The notes: a model not told the origin generated them from the sequence alone. Numbered from the stretch's first letter, positions 27,851-36,747 are shown. The stretch: DNA of 64,000 nucleotides from Cognatishimia activa (GCF_001458335.1 NZ_CYTO01000008.1:1-64000), one strand, 5' to 3'. Program-made: numbers and translations.

Positions 27851-28510
27851 ATGGGATATTTGACATTGGTGCGCCACGGGCAAGCCAATTCGGGCGCTAC
27901 AGACGAAGCTGGCTATGATCAACTGTCCAAGCTAGGTCATCAACAGTCTCGCTGGCTTGGAGAGCACCTAGACGATACAGGTCATGGATTTTCAAGAGTC
28001 TATTGCGGCACAATGCGGCGCCACCGGGAAACCGCAGAGAGCCTTGGGTCACATCGGTACGGGCCCCTAGAGCAAGATGAACGACTGAATGAGTTCCCAT
28101 ATTATTCGCTGCGTGCGGCATATGAACGACAGTTCGGGGCCGTAAACCCGACGACTCAAACAGAGTTCGCCGACTTGCTCACCCAATTGTTGTCGCACTG
28201 GGAGCGGGATGCCCTTGATGATGTCACCGAAAGCTATTCTGAGTTTTCCGGCCGCGTAAGCGCTGTGATGGAAGAGATCGCATCTGGGGAAGGTCCCGCG
28301 CTTTTGGTCACGTCAGGTGGTTTTATTAGCACGGCAATTCGGCACACGCTGGGCTTTGAGCTAGAGACGTGGACACAAACCTGTTTGGCAACCTTGAATA
28401 CATCGGTTCATAAATGGGAACCTATCGCAGGAAAACGTCAGCTGACACAATTTAACGCTGTGCCGCATTTGGATCGTTCCGACCGATTGGACGCAAAGAC
28501 CTATATCTAA
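27851..28510 (+). CDS. Histidine phosphatase-superfamily protein lacking the second catalytic His
   Basis: 219 residues. The N-terminal catalytic motif is intact: YLTLVRHGQANS, with the phospho-accepting His of RHG; YCGTMRRHRETAESL supplies the second Arg. The C-terminal motif that normally reads (S/T)HGG is VTSGGFIST, so Ser replaces the proton-donor-side His. That occurs in a subset of the superfamily; activity may be weak or altered. AGGAAAA precedes the ATG at 27851. A longer frame to 27758 is rejected. Divergent from formate dehydrogenase, 243 bases away. Confidence 0.87.
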   Translation: MGYLTLVRHGQANSGATDEAGYDQLSKLGHQQSRWLGEHLDDTGHGFSRVYCGTMRRHRETAESLGSHRYGPLEQDERLNEFPYYSLRAAYERQFGAVNPTTQTEFADLLTQLLSHWERDALDDVTESYSEFSGRVSAVMEEIASGEGPALLVTSGGFISTAIRHTLGFELETWTQTCLATLNTSVHKWEPIAGKRQLTQFNAVPHLDRSDRLDAKTYI

Positions 28511-28531
28511 CTGAAGGTTAGCCGAAACAGT

Positions 28532-28714
28532 CTAGTCTTCGGACGTCACGAAATCTCGGTGCACGTATTTGCAATCGCAATAGCCGCACTCAACTGTCCC
28601 CGTGTCTTTGGGAATGCTTAGCCATACGCGTGGATGCCCCAGTGCCCCTTCTCCGCCATCACAAGCGACGCGGTATTCATCCACAACTTTGGTTTCTGGA
28701 GCGTCAAGCGGCAT
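28532..28714 (-). CDS. Zinc-finger domain protein (zf-CHCC, NDUFS6-like)
   Basis: 60 residues. The conserved pattern [27 protein letters not shown] places it in the zf-CHCC family, whose eukaryotic relative NDUFS6 is a complex I subunit. Zinc ligands would be Cys18, His27, Cys43 and Cys46 or nearby. In alphaproteobacteria it can be a complex I accessory protein. GGAAT lies before the ATG. Convergent with the histidine phosphatase gene. Confidence 0.88.
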   Translation of the reverse strand: MPLDAPETKVVDEYRVACDGGEGALGHPRVWLSIPKDTGTVECGYCDCKYVHRDFVTSED

Positions 28715-28789
28715 GGCTTATTCCTCAAATAGCGAGCATCACATTCGCTAAATATGTGACATCACGAAGAACCGCGCAAGCACCGCTGA

Positions 28790-30367
28790 TCAATCAGCAA
28801 AAAGATGCGGCGTCATCGCAATATCACGCGCCTTATCCTCACTGACAGACAGGAAATTCATGATCGGGCCTAAGAAGTCACCAATTTCATCGACTTCGCG
28901 AATACGGGCGTAGTTCTCAAAATCTGCATCACGGATCGCATCGCTTTCGTCTTCGATGTCCCGCTTGATGGTCGGCAGGATACGGTTCAAGGTTTCCTGA
29001 GGCGTTTGCTCTCCGGCCAACCCAATACGGCTTGCATGACCTTTTAGGTAATCTTCCGAGTAATCACATTGGATTTCCAACGCCCTTGTGGTGGAACGAT
29101 CATTATAAAAATCGTGCAGCAAGTCGATGGAACCCGGGTCCATGCAGATGATCATGCGGTTGGTTTGGAAATAATCAAATAGCATCCGGATCAACGCGCG
29201 CCGATGGCGGGTGCGCTTTTCGATGGTAGATTGAATACCGCCCAAATCTGGAAGATCCGTGTCTTCTTCCTGGAAGAGATAGTCAATGGCGGGAACGTTG
29301 GTCTCCTGCTTGATTTTAGCGAGCATACGCTTGGCCACGTGCCATTTCTTACAGACAAGGATCATCAACTCGCGCTCGCGTCCAAGGGTCGCCTCAGTTT
29401 CCCAGAACCGGTTGGCGAAACGTCGGCCAACTCGGCCACGCCCTGTTACAAACTTAAACAGGCTTGGGCCTTCGCCCGAGATTTTGAATTCAACTCCAGT
29501 GGCTGCATACAGCTTACCAAGACGCTCTTTCAACTCGACAGCTTCTGGGCTGATCTTTCGAGCAAATAGATAATCCTGATTGAGCAACAGGTCGTAGTGA
29601 TCGTTATAAAAGACCAGCGGCATCCCGTAGTCGGTAAACATCAAGAAGGTCAGCGTGCGAGAACTGATTTCGTCCGAGGGGATCAGGTGCCGAACAAGCG
29701 TTTGGAAGAAAGTCTCATCCGGGATCCAGGTGGTTTTGAAAAACCTCACGACATCCTGGCGAGACTTCACCATATCCATTACGGCCTCTACCGTCGGGCG
29801 CCGCAAACACCACCATTGGCTGCCGATCTGTACTTGAATGTCACTTGGAATTTGGCGCGACAAACCGAGCTTCTTTTGCAAGTTAAAAGACGCATAAAAG
29901 AGCTTCTTATTGTCTCGCTCGTTGAAAAAGTGGCGGTAGGTCAGCCGCTCCGCCTTCATCCCAGTCTTAATCCAGTCGCTTTCAAAAAAATCAAAACTTT
30001 CAATGAAGTCGCAATCATGCTCGTCTAGATAGTCGTGCACAAACTCTGAGGTCTTGATCGCCATGCAATCGCCTGAAAGCATGTAAAAATGAGTGGCGCG
30101 GGGAAAATCGCGCAAAGCGGCCTCGATTGCATAAAGTGTGGCTTGCACCAAAGACCACTCGCCCCAACCACATTTGATGCGTTTGGTGGCGAAAGTCACA
30201 TTAGGATTATCCCCGAGAGCCTCTTGAATTTGTTGATAATATTCAGGCTTCGCACTGGCGTCAAAATGGATCGACATACAGTCGCCAGTCGCGGTCAATC
30301 GTTCCGCTTGTTGGATGATCGCTTCGGGATCTTTATGGCAGAGAAGGATAAAAGCGATCTTTGCCAT
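28790..30367 (-). CDS. Core-2/I-branching-type glycosyltransferase with DUF5928 domain
   Basis: 525 residues. The N-terminal 300 residues resemble the beta-1,6-N-acetylglucosaminyltransferase (core-2/I-branching, GT14) family: IAFILLCHKDPEAIIQQAERL, MSIHFDAS, THFYMLSGDCMAI, QWWCLRRPTV, TWIPDETFFQTLV. The remaining 200 residues match DUF5928, seen mostly in Rhodobacteraceae. No membrane helix. It is divergent from a sulfotransferase gene, suggesting that the pair builds and sulfates a surface glycan (inference). No strong Shine-Dalgarno at the ATG. Confidence 0.85.
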   Translation of the reverse strand: MAKIAFILLCHKDPEAIIQQAERLTATGDCMSIHFDASAKPEYYQQIQEALGDNPNVTFATKRIKCGWGEWSLVQATLYAIEAALRDFPRATHFYMLSGDCMAIKTSEFVHDYLDEHDCDFIESFDFFESDWIKTGMKAERLTYRHFFNERDNKKLFYASFNLQKKLGLSRQIPSDIQVQIGSQWWCLRRPTVEAVMDMVKSRQDVVRFFKTTWIPDETFFQTLVRHLIPSDEISSRTLTFLMFTDYGMPLVFYNDHYDLLLNQDYLFARKISPEAVELKERLGKLYAATGVEFKISGEGPSLFKFVTGRGRVGRRFANRFWETEATLGRERELMILVCKKWHVAKRMLAKIKQETNVPAIDYLFQEEDTDLPDLGGIQSTIEKRTRHRRALIRMLFDYFQTNRMIICMDPGSIDLLHDFYNDRSTTRALEIQCDYSEDYLKGHASRIGLAGEQTPQETLNRILPTIKRDIEDESDAIRDADFENYARIREVDEIGDFLGPIMNFLSVSEDKARDIAMTPHLFAD

Positions 30368-30515
30368 AGTCGAAACGGTAACCCCCTATTAACCCGATTG
30401 TTTACCTAATATAGGTGAACATAGATTGAATAAACCGCGATAATTTGCTTTTTTAAAGATTAAATAAATGTGTGACCTGAAGAATTTAGGTTGCCGATAA
30501 CCGGAGGCATTTAAT

Positions 30516-31334
30516 ATGGGATTCCCGGGCACCTGGATGACAGAAAGTCAAAGTGTCGTGTACCGCGTTGTTCCGAAATGCGCGTGCTCGACCATCGGCC
30601 AGATTATGTACTTCTCCGATCATGGAGAATATTTCGATGGTGACATTCACGACGCAAAGGAAGGGCTCCATAAGTGGGCTCAGGATGACAGTAAGAGCTC
30701 TATCAGCGATGTTGTCCATAACGGCGAGACATACTCTTTCACCTGCGTTCGAAATCCGTACTCACGGATCTTGAGCTCGTTCTTCGATAAGATTTGCGGC
30801 ATACAACGCAATGGCAAACGCTACCGTGGAAATATGGTGCCTATGTTGATCCAACAATATGGGATCGAAGTGGGCGGCCCGGACGGTACAGAAGAGTTTG
30901 ACCAAATCAAAAGCTTCCGTCGTTTCTTGCTATTTGCCCGTGATACCATCCGTTGGCGACGGCCTATGGATCCAGACATTCATTGGTCCGCAAGCTCCGG
31001 ACATGTATCGACGTTTATCGTGAATGGTGGGCGCTACGACAAGATTTTCTGGACGGAAGATTTCAACGCAGGCATGCAGGATGTACTCGACAGTATAGAA
31101 ATTCCACACGCTATAGATCTGGATGAAGTGCCGCGGTTCAATGAGTCGGAAGGGCACGGTCCAAAACGGTTGCACCCGATTGAAGACTATTTCGACGACC
31201 TGTCGATGCACTTGGTCTACGAAATCTACAAACGCGACTTTGACCTGTTCAAATACGATTTCGAAAATCCAGCGAACAAGAAACCTGTTGGCGAAATCGA
31301 CCTCGACGAGATCCACGCCAAGTTGGGTGATTAA
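30516..31334 (+). CDS. Sulfotransferase family 2-type protein
   Basis: 272 residues. The 5'-phosphosulfate-binding loop VPKCACSTIG (about 19-28) and the 3'-phosphate motif CVRNPYSRILSSFFDK (about 76-91) are clear, as in carbohydrate sulfotransferases of the HNK-1/chondroitin type. The acceptor is unknown; the DUF5928 glycosyltransferase upstream on the other strand suggests a polysaccharide. CCGGAGG precedes the ATG. The gene is followed by a GC hairpin and the second copy of the intergenic repeat. Confidence 0.9.
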   Translation: MGFPGTWMTESQSVVYRVVPKCACSTIGQIMYFSDHGEYFDGDIHDAKEGLHKWAQDDSKSSISDVVHNGETYSFTCVRNPYSRILSSFFDKICGIQRNGKRYRGNMVPMLIQQYGIEVGGPDGTEEFDQIKSFRRFLLFARDTIRWRRPMDPDIHWSASSGHVSTFIVNGGRYDKIFWTEDFNAGMQDVLDSIEIPHAIDLDEVPRFNESEGHGPKRLHPIEDYFDDLSMHLVYEIYKRDFDLFKYDFENPANKKPVGEIDLDEIHAKLGD

Positions 31335-31347
31335 ATAGGTACGGCAT

Positions 31348-31405
31348 GAGGGGCTTTGCCCCTCGGCCTTCGGCCTCACCCCGGATATTTCTGCCAAAAA
31401 GAAAG
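31348..31405 (+). repeat. Intergenic hairpins and repeat motif, copy 2
   Basis: GAGGGGC-TTT-GCCCCTC (31348-31364) and GGCC-TTC-GGCC follow the sulfotransferase stop and lead into ACCCCGGATATTTCTGCCAA (31378 onward) and AAAGAAAG. The core GGATATTT-N2-GCCAAAAAGAAA is shared with 24793-24830. The hairpins may act as transcript ends, but there is no T-run. Confidence 0.6.
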
Positions 31406-31488
31406 CAGCTAAGAGTTTATTAAAACTCTTCGGTAATCTTGCATGTGCGGTACAGGCTGGGAAGCCGATGACCGTCCAAGAAGAAGAC

Positions 31489-31537
31489 GTTCTTTTCAGG
31501 TAAGCATCGGCGCTTGGTCGACCGGCCTGAAAAGAAC
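31489..31537. repeat. 12-bp perfect inverted repeat with 25-nt spacer
   Basis: GTTCTTTTCAGG (31489-31500) and CCTGAAAAGAAC (31526-31537) are perfect reverse complements in the gap between the sulfotransferase and adenosine kinase 3' ends. It lacks a following T-run on the minus strand; on the plus strand a run of T-rich sequence follows about 15 bases later. It could be a terminator-like structure or a binding site. Confidence 0.6.
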
Positions 31538-31599
31538 GCAGCTTTTGCTTCTTTTTGGTTCAAATATCCAAATCAAAAAAGGCGACTGGATAAAGGTCT

Positions 31600-32586
31600 C
31601 TAGAGAAGGCCCTCTTTCCGAAACAGTGATTTTAGATCCGTTTCTGGACGCGCGCCGAAATGGCTGATCACCTCTGCCGCTGCGACGCAACCCATACGTC
31701 CGGACACTTCAAGTGTCTGCCCAGTCGCATACCCATACAGGAATCCGGCAGCAAACTGATCGCCAGCACCCGTCGCATCAACGGGCACGATTTCGTTCAC
31801 AGGGACAGCCGCCTGTTCATCCCCCTGGACAAGTACCACGTCATGGCCAGAACGCGTGCAGACGATCAAACCCGATTCTGATGCGGCCGTTTCCAAGGCA
31901 AACCCCAGATCATCGGTTTCATAAAGTGATTTCCATTCGTGCTCGTTGCCGATCACGTAATCCAATTCACGTACCAAACGACGAAAATCTGTCCGGTGGC
32001 GATCCACACAAAATGGATCAGACAATGAGATGCCAGCTTTCCCACCACCCGCTTTGCAGAGTGATGCTGCACGCTCGAAGGCATCTTTGCCTTTCGGCTT
32101 GTCATAAAGATAACCTTCCAGAAACAGGATCTTGGCCTGACCGGCCACATCGTCGGATACATCCTCAGGGCCAACCTCTGAAGAAATCCCCAAGTAGGTG
32201 TTCATGGATCGCTCTCCATCCGGAGACACAAAAATCATAGACCGAGAGGTCGGCAGTTCGCCACTCGCAACCGGAGCGTTTGGAAAATCAGTGCCACCCG
32301 CAATCATTTCCTGCTCATGAAACTTGCCAAGAGCATCATCATTGACACGACCAATAAAGGCCGTGGTCAAACCTAGGTTGCCCAACCCCGCCAACGTATT
32401 GGCAACGGACCCACCCGGCGCTTGCACGCGATTGGTCATGGCGCCGTAGAGCACTTCGCCGCGTTCTTTTTCGACCAGCTGCATGATGCCTTTTTGAATG
32501 CCCATCAGGTCCAGAAAACTATCGTCAGACTGGCTGATCACATCAACAACAGCGTTGCCAATGCCAACGACTTGGTAATTGCTCAT
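31600..32586 (-). CDS. Adenosine kinase / PfkB-family sugar kinase
   Basis: 328 residues. Ribokinase-like fold with the PfkB N-terminal signature (GGSVANTLAGLGNLG) and the C-terminal signature VDATGAGDQFAAGFLYG containing the anion hole and catalytic Asp. Closest in type to alphaproteobacterial adenosine kinases (adenosine to AMP), but other nucleosides or sugars cannot be excluded. Its ATG overlaps the stop of nth by four bases (ATGA), so it is translated with the repair glycosylase upstream. Confidence 0.88.
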   Translation of the reverse strand: MSNYQVVGIGNAVVDVISQSDDSFLDLMGIQKGIMQLVEKERGEVLYGAMTNRVQAPGGSVANTLAGLGNLGLTTAFIGRVNDDALGKFHEQEMIAGGTDFPNAPVASGELPTSRSMIFVSPDGERSMNTYLGISSEVGPEDVSDDVAGQAKILFLEGYLYDKPKGKDAFERAASLCKAGGGKAGISLSDPFCVDRHRTDFRRLVRELDYVIGNEHEWKSLYETDDLGFALETAASESGLIVCTRSGHDVVLVQGDEQAAVPVNEIVPVDATGAGDQFAAGFLYGYATGQTLEVSGRMGCVAAAEVISHFGARPETDLKSLFRKEGLL

Positions 32587-33227
32587 AGGTTCTTTTCCTC
32601 AAACATACAGAGATCGCGGATCACACATGTGCCGCAAAGGGGTTTCCGTGCCTTACAAGTGTAGCGGCCGTGCAATATCATCCAGTGATGCGCGTGCAAT
32701 TGGAAATCTGCCGGAATGTGATCTTCAATTGCCCGTTCAACCGCAACGACGTCCTTGCCTGGACAAACGCCAGAGCGATTTCCAAAGCGAAAAATATGCG
32801 TGTCGACCGCCTGAGCCGGGTATTGCCACCACATATTCAAGACAACATTGGCCGTTTTGCGCCCGACGCCCGGCAAGCTTTCCAAGGCTGCGCGAGAGTT
32901 GGGGACTTCTCCGCCATAATCCTCAGCCAAGATTTTGGAGAGCTTCATCACGTTTTTGGCTTTATTGCGGTATAGGCCGATCGTTTTGATGTGTTCGATC
33001 AATTTTTCTTCGCCAAGATCCAGCATCTTCTGCGGGGTATCGGCGACCTTAAACAGCTCCGCTGTCGCTTTATTCACACCTTTGTCGGTGGCCTGTGCAG
33101 ATAACGCCACAGCCACAACAAGCGTATAGGCATTCACGTGGTCCAGTTCGCCTTTCGGCTCTGCATCCGCCTCGCGAAAGCGTTCAAAGATTTCGCGAAT
33201 TGTGTGATAGTCAAGTTGCCTGGCCAT
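32583..33227 (-). CDS. nth: Endonuclease III, DNA glycosylase/AP lyase
   Basis: 214 residues. Removes oxidised pyrimidines. The helix-hairpin-helix LPGVGRKTANVVLN carries the catalytic Lys, AVDTHIFR the catalytic Asp, and the C-terminal CX6CX2CX5C (CKARKPLCGTCVIRDLC) binds the 4Fe-4S cluster. Start at 33227 is followed by the family's usual N-terminus. Forms an operon with the kinase through the 4-nt overlap. Confidence 0.97.
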   Translation of the reverse strand: MARQLDYHTIREIFERFREADAEPKGELDHVNAYTLVVAVALSAQATDKGVNKATAELFKVADTPQKMLDLGEEKLIEHIKTIGLYRNKAKNVMKLSKILAEDYGGEVPNSRAALESLPGVGRKTANVVLNMWWQYPAQAVDTHIFRFGNRSGVCPGKDVVAVERAIEDHIPADFQLHAHHWMILHGRYTCKARKPLCGTCVIRDLCMFEEKNL

Positions 33228-33362
33228 TGGTTCCGCTCGGATCTCTTATGCGTGGGTCCACAAAGATGTAGAACCTTTGAACCAAAACATCGACCTTAAA
33301 TGCGCAGAAATCGGGTCGATTGCACATCCCCCAGCACATAGGGTGAAACCATTGATACACTC

Positions 33363-34220
33363 ATGAAAGACATGCCCATGACCGACATGGAACAAAGTTA
33401 CCACTACGGCGTCATTCGCCGCGCGATCGAACTGATTGACGATGGCGGTCAAAACATGTCGCTGGAAGAGCTGAGTGATGCGATGGGCATGAGCCCGTCT
33501 CATTTCCAGAGGCTCTTTTCAAAATGGGCCGGCGTATCGCCAAAAAAGTTCCAGCAATACCTCACCTTGGGCCACGCCAAAGCATTGCTTGAAGATCGCT
33601 TCACGACACTAGAAACCGCGCAGTCGGTTGGCCTGTCGGGCACCGGACGATTGCACGATTTGTTCCTTAAATGGGAAGCAATGAGTCCGGGAGACTACGC
33701 GCGCGGAGGCGCCGCTCTTCAGATTTTTTGGGCGTGGTGTGAAAGCCCGTTTGGTCCAGCTTTGATTATGGCAACCGATAAAGGCATCTGCGGGATTGCA
33801 TTTGCTGCGGAAACGGGTGCGGACGCGGCAATGGCGGACATGCTATCGCGCTGGCCCGAAGCAGAATTTATAGAAGATCCGACCCGAATTCACCCTTTGG
33901 CAGCTTCTGCCTTTGGTGGTCCTGAGACGCTGTCGCAGACACCCATTTTTGTTATGGGCAGCGCATTACAAATCAAGGTTTGGGAAGCGCTCGTATCCAT
34001 CCCAGAGGGTTCTGTGTGCACCTATTCGGACATTGCAGAAACCATCGGTCGGCCAAAAGCTGTGCGCGCCGTGGCAAGTGCCATCGGTCGCAATCCAATC
34101 AGTTGGTTGATCCCGTGTCACCGGGCTCTGCGCAAGACCGGCGGCCTCGGCGGTTATCACTGGGGTCTTCCCGTGAAACGCGCGATGCTTGCCTACGAAA
34201 GCGCACGAGCAGAGATCTAA
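33363..34220 (+). CDS. Ada-like regulator fused to O6-methylguanine-DNA methyltransferase
   Basis: 285 residues. An AraC-type helix-turn-helix (about 35-115, with MSLEELSDAMGMSPSHFQRLFSKWAG) is followed by a methyltransferase domain with the suicide motif IPCHRALRKTGGLGGYHWG. The N-terminal Ada zinc domain that repairs phosphotriesters and triggers Ada activation is absent, so control must differ from E. coli Ada. Several nearby ATGs (33363, 33375, 33381) make the exact start uncertain. It repairs alkylated guanine and may regulate the alkylation response. Confidence 0.92.
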   Translation: MKDMPMTDMEQSYHYGVIRRAIELIDDGGQNMSLEELSDAMGMSPSHFQRLFSKWAGVSPKKFQQYLTLGHAKALLEDRFTTLETAQSVGLSGTGRLHDLFLKWEAMSPGDYARGGAALQIFWAWCESPFGPALIMATDKGICGIAFAAETGADAAMADMLSRWPEAEFIEDPTRIHPLAASAFGGPETLSQTPIFVMGSALQIKVWEALVSIPEGSVCTYSDIAETIGRPKAVRAVASAIGRNPISWLIPCHRALRKTGGLGGYHWGLPVKRAMLAYESARAEI

Positions 34221-34367
34221 CCCCAAGGTTTACAGCCAATTCCCGCCGATTTGATCGTTTTTGGGCATTATCCTGCGCATTTCCCCTTGCTGGTCAACAC
34301 CTGCGCGCGCAGACTTTGGGCAGAGCTTAAACGTCCGATTGAACGGACCTGAGAAAATGAGGCAACC

Positions 34368-35027
34368 ATGATCCGAGCGAAATTCGCAGTCGGCTTGACC
34401 CTTGGGGCAACCTTGGCGCTAAGCGCATGTACCGACCCAAACTATGCGGGCATTGATCGCACCAACACCAAACAAGGCGCTGCAATCGGAGCAGCCGTGG
34501 GTGGTATATTCGGGGCGATTGTCAGCGACAACAAAGGCGGCGGCGCGGTGCGTGGTGCTGCGATTGGTGCTGGTGTCGGCGCGTTGGTCGGCAATGAGCT
34601 GGACAAACAAGAGGCTGACCTGCGCCGCGATCTGAACAACGATAACGTCCAGATCACTAACACCGGCGACCGTCTGATTGTCACTCTTCCGCAGGACATC
34701 CTTTTTGCAACAGACAGCAGCTTTGTGCGCACCGATCTTCAACGTGATCTGCGCACGATTGCTGGCAACCTGATGGCTTACCCGAACTCTACGATCCAAA
34801 TTCTGGGCCACACCGACAATGTAGGTGATGCGTCCTACAACCAAGGGCTCAGCCTGCGACGCGCGGAAGCGGTCGCGGATGTGCTTCTGGACTCTGGGGT
34901 GCCATTTGGGCGGATCGACGCGGTGGGTCGCGGCGAAGACCAGCCGATCGCAACCAACCTCACACCTGAGGGGCGCGCACAAAACCGTCGCGTTGAAATC
35001 GTAATCCTTCCAAACGCACAAGGCTAA
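34368..35027 (+). CDS. OmpA-family outer-membrane lipoprotein
   Basis: 219 residues. A signal sequence ends in the lipobox LSAC with acylated Cys21. A glycine-zipper segment follows (about 35-80: GAAIGAAVGGIFGA, GGGAVRGAAIGAGVGALVG), then an OmpA C-terminal peptidoglycan-binding domain (about 105-215: ILGHTDNVGDASYNQGLSLRRAEAVADVL, GRGEDQPIATN). Likely links the outer membrane to the wall. A short dyad GTCCG-N6-CGGAC lies upstream near 34331. Confidence 0.92.
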   Translation: MIRAKFAVGLTLGATLALSACTDPNYAGIDRTNTKQGAAIGAAVGGIFGAIVSDNKGGGAVRGAAIGAGVGALVGNELDKQEADLRRDLNNDNVQITNTGDRLIVTLPQDILFATDSSFVRTDLQRDLRTIAGNLMAYPNSTIQILGHTDNVGDASYNQGLSLRRAEAVADVLLDSGVPFGRIDAVGRGEDQPIATNLTPEGRAQNRRVEIVILPNAQG

Positions 35028-35049
35028 GGCATAGGAAAGATCAATTCCC

Positions 35050-35080
35050 GAAACCCGCCAATCAGGCGGGTTTCTTGTTT
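35050..35080 (+). terminator. Intrinsic terminator after the OmpA lipoprotein
   Basis: GAAACCCGCC and GGCGGGTTTC form a 10-bp stem with a short AATCA-type loop, followed by TTGTTTTC, about 22 bases after the stop. Confidence 0.85.
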
Positions 35081-35168
35081 TCGAGCGCACAGGCCCTGCG
35101 CGCGATCAGTGGCTTGTCAGCACGATTCATTGCCATAGCTTATCCCTCGATAGGAACCAGGTAATGAC

Positions 35169-35705
35169 ATGACAAAACTTCTCGGAATTTCCGGCTCGCT
35201 TCGGACAGAGTCTGTAAATAGCAAACTCGTACGCGAAGCCGCGCGGCTTTACGGCGAGGCTGACTTCAAGGAAGCCAACATTAAGCTGCCCTTGTACAAT
35301 GGCGACGATGAAGACCGTCATGGCCTGCCAGACAATGTCCTCAATCTTGTTTCACAGATTTCAGACGCAGATGGCGTCATCATCTCAACGCCCGAATACA
35401 ACGCGGGCATCACGGGCGTTCTAAAAAACGCGTTGGATTGGGTGAGCCGCCACAAGCCAAGTCCGTGGGTTGGTAAACCAGTCGTCGTTATGAGCGCCGC
35501 AGCAGGACGCGCCGGTGGTATCCGGGCACAAACAATGTTGCGAAGCTGCATGACGTCTTTCAGCGTCCGCATTGTGCCAGGATCGGAAGTCGCAATTGCC
35601 GGGGCTGGCTCTGAATTTGATGCGCACGGACAATTGATTTCCGAGCGGTACACAGCTTCCGTTGAACGCCTCATGCAGGCGCTGCGCCGCGAGATTGAAG
35701 CGTGA
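35169..35705 (+). CDS. NAD(P)H-dependent FMN reductase-type flavoprotein
   Basis: 178 residues. Flavodoxin-like fold: N-terminal phosphate loop ISGSLRTESVNSKLV, the STPEYNAGITGVLKNALDW motif that binds FMN, and a C-terminal helix. Belongs to the FMN_red (SsuE/YieF-like) group, which reduces quinones, chromate or azo compounds in vitro. Close neighbours are unrelated and converge. AGGAACC lies upstream. Confidence 0.9.
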   Translation: MTKLLGISGSLRTESVNSKLVREAARLYGEADFKEANIKLPLYNGDDEDRHGLPDNVLNLVSQISDADGVIISTPEYNAGITGVLKNALDWVSRHKPSPWVGKPVVVMSAAAGRAGGIRAQTMLRSCMTSFSVRIVPGSEVAIAGAGSEFDAHGQLISERYTASVERLMQALRREIEA

Positions 35706-35712
35706 TAATGGG

Positions 35713-36747
35713 CTAGAGCGATGCCTCCGGCTTAAAGGCGTCTGGGGTTGTGTCTTGGCCCGACAACACCAGATCGGCCATGCATTCTCCAATTTTAGGA
35801 GCCATGCCAAAGCCAATCTTAAAGCCGCCATTGGCAATGAACTCACCCGTTCGTGTCGGATGAGCGCCCAGCATTGGCGCGCGGCTTTTGGCACGCGGAC
35901 GTACACCCGCCCAGCGCTCAAGAACCTCCGCATCCGCGAGCGCCGGCATGGCGTTGATAGCGCGGTCGATCACATCATCCAGTTGCGTATCGGTTTGGTC
36001 GGGCGTGTCGAAGTCGCGTTCGCTGGTAGAACCCACTGCGACCGTGCCATCCGCATGGGGAATGATGTGGAGCGCGTCAGCAAAGAGTTGCGGCAATCCT
36101 TTTCGATCCAGCTGAAACAGAGCCGCTTGCCCCTTCACACCGTTTCCAACCATGCGACCCATTTGGTCTGAAACCTCAATAAGTCCCCGCCAGCCTGTGG
36201 CCCAGACGACAGCACCCTCAGGCTTCGCCTCGGTGCAAATCTCGACACCTTTTTTCCGCAACGCGTCGGCTAGGGCATGGCAAGACTGCCGCGGATGGAT
36301 ACGCGCGCTCAATGTGTCATACACGACCAGACCCGTAGGACTCTCAGGAGACCAATCACCGAAGTCATCTTGGTTCACGATGCGCCACTCAGCTTTGCCT
36401 TGCCACAGGGGAACCGCAGTTTCCGCGCGGGATTTAGCGAGGTTTAAAGCCCGCTCATCCGCGATAGGCTGAAGGCGTCCCAACCGGCCATAACCACTCG
36501 GCAGGCCAGAGATGTGTTCCACCTCAGCCCAAAACGATTCCGCCATGATCAGGCTTTCAAATTGGAACGCTTTTTTATCGTTCCAGTTCTCGGGGGTATG
36601 TGGTGCCAGCGCTCCGACCAAACCGCCGGACGCGCCCGCGGCAACCCCGTTGGGATCGACCACACGCACCGAGGCACCGCGTTTCACGCAGGCCCAGGCG
36701 ACAGACAAACCAAAGGCACCTGCCCCCATGACTGTGACGTCCACCAT
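35713..36747 (-). CDS. FAD-dependent oxidoreductase corresponding to the MnmC oxidase half
   Basis: 344 residues. DAO fold: the N-terminal Rossmann motif GAGAFGLSVAW, a glycine-rich ASGGLVGALAPH, and GVRPRAKSRAPMLG near the C-terminus. In E. coli MnmC the FAD domain oxidatively removes a carboxymethyl group from cmnm5s2U34 of tRNA. Here the divergent gene is the MnmC methyltransferase half, so the FAD protein is the probable MnmC1 equivalent (inference from context). ATG at 36747 gives family length. Confidence 0.8.
   Translation of the reverse strand: MVDVTVMGAGAFGLSVAWACVKRGASVRVVDPNGVAAGASGGLVGALAPHTPENWNDKKAFQFESLIMAESFWAEVEHISGLPSGYGRLGRLQPIADERALNLAKSRAETAVPLWQGKAEWRIVNQDDFGDWSPESPTGLVVYDTLSARIHPRQSCHALADALRKKGVEICTEAKPEGAVVWATGWRGLIEVSDQMGRMVGNGVKGQAALFQLDRKGLPQLFADALHIIPHADGTVAVGSTSERDFDTPDQTDTQLDDVIDRAINAMPALADAEVLERWAGVRPRAKSRAPMLGAHPTRTGEFIANGGFKIGFGMAPKIGECMADLVLSGQDTTPDAFKPEASL

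Noticed and set aside
31443-31667. 74-codon frame overlapping the inverted repeat and the adenosine kinase 3' end
   Set aside because: It has no ribosome binding site, runs into the kinase gene on the other strand, and its composition follows the repeat.
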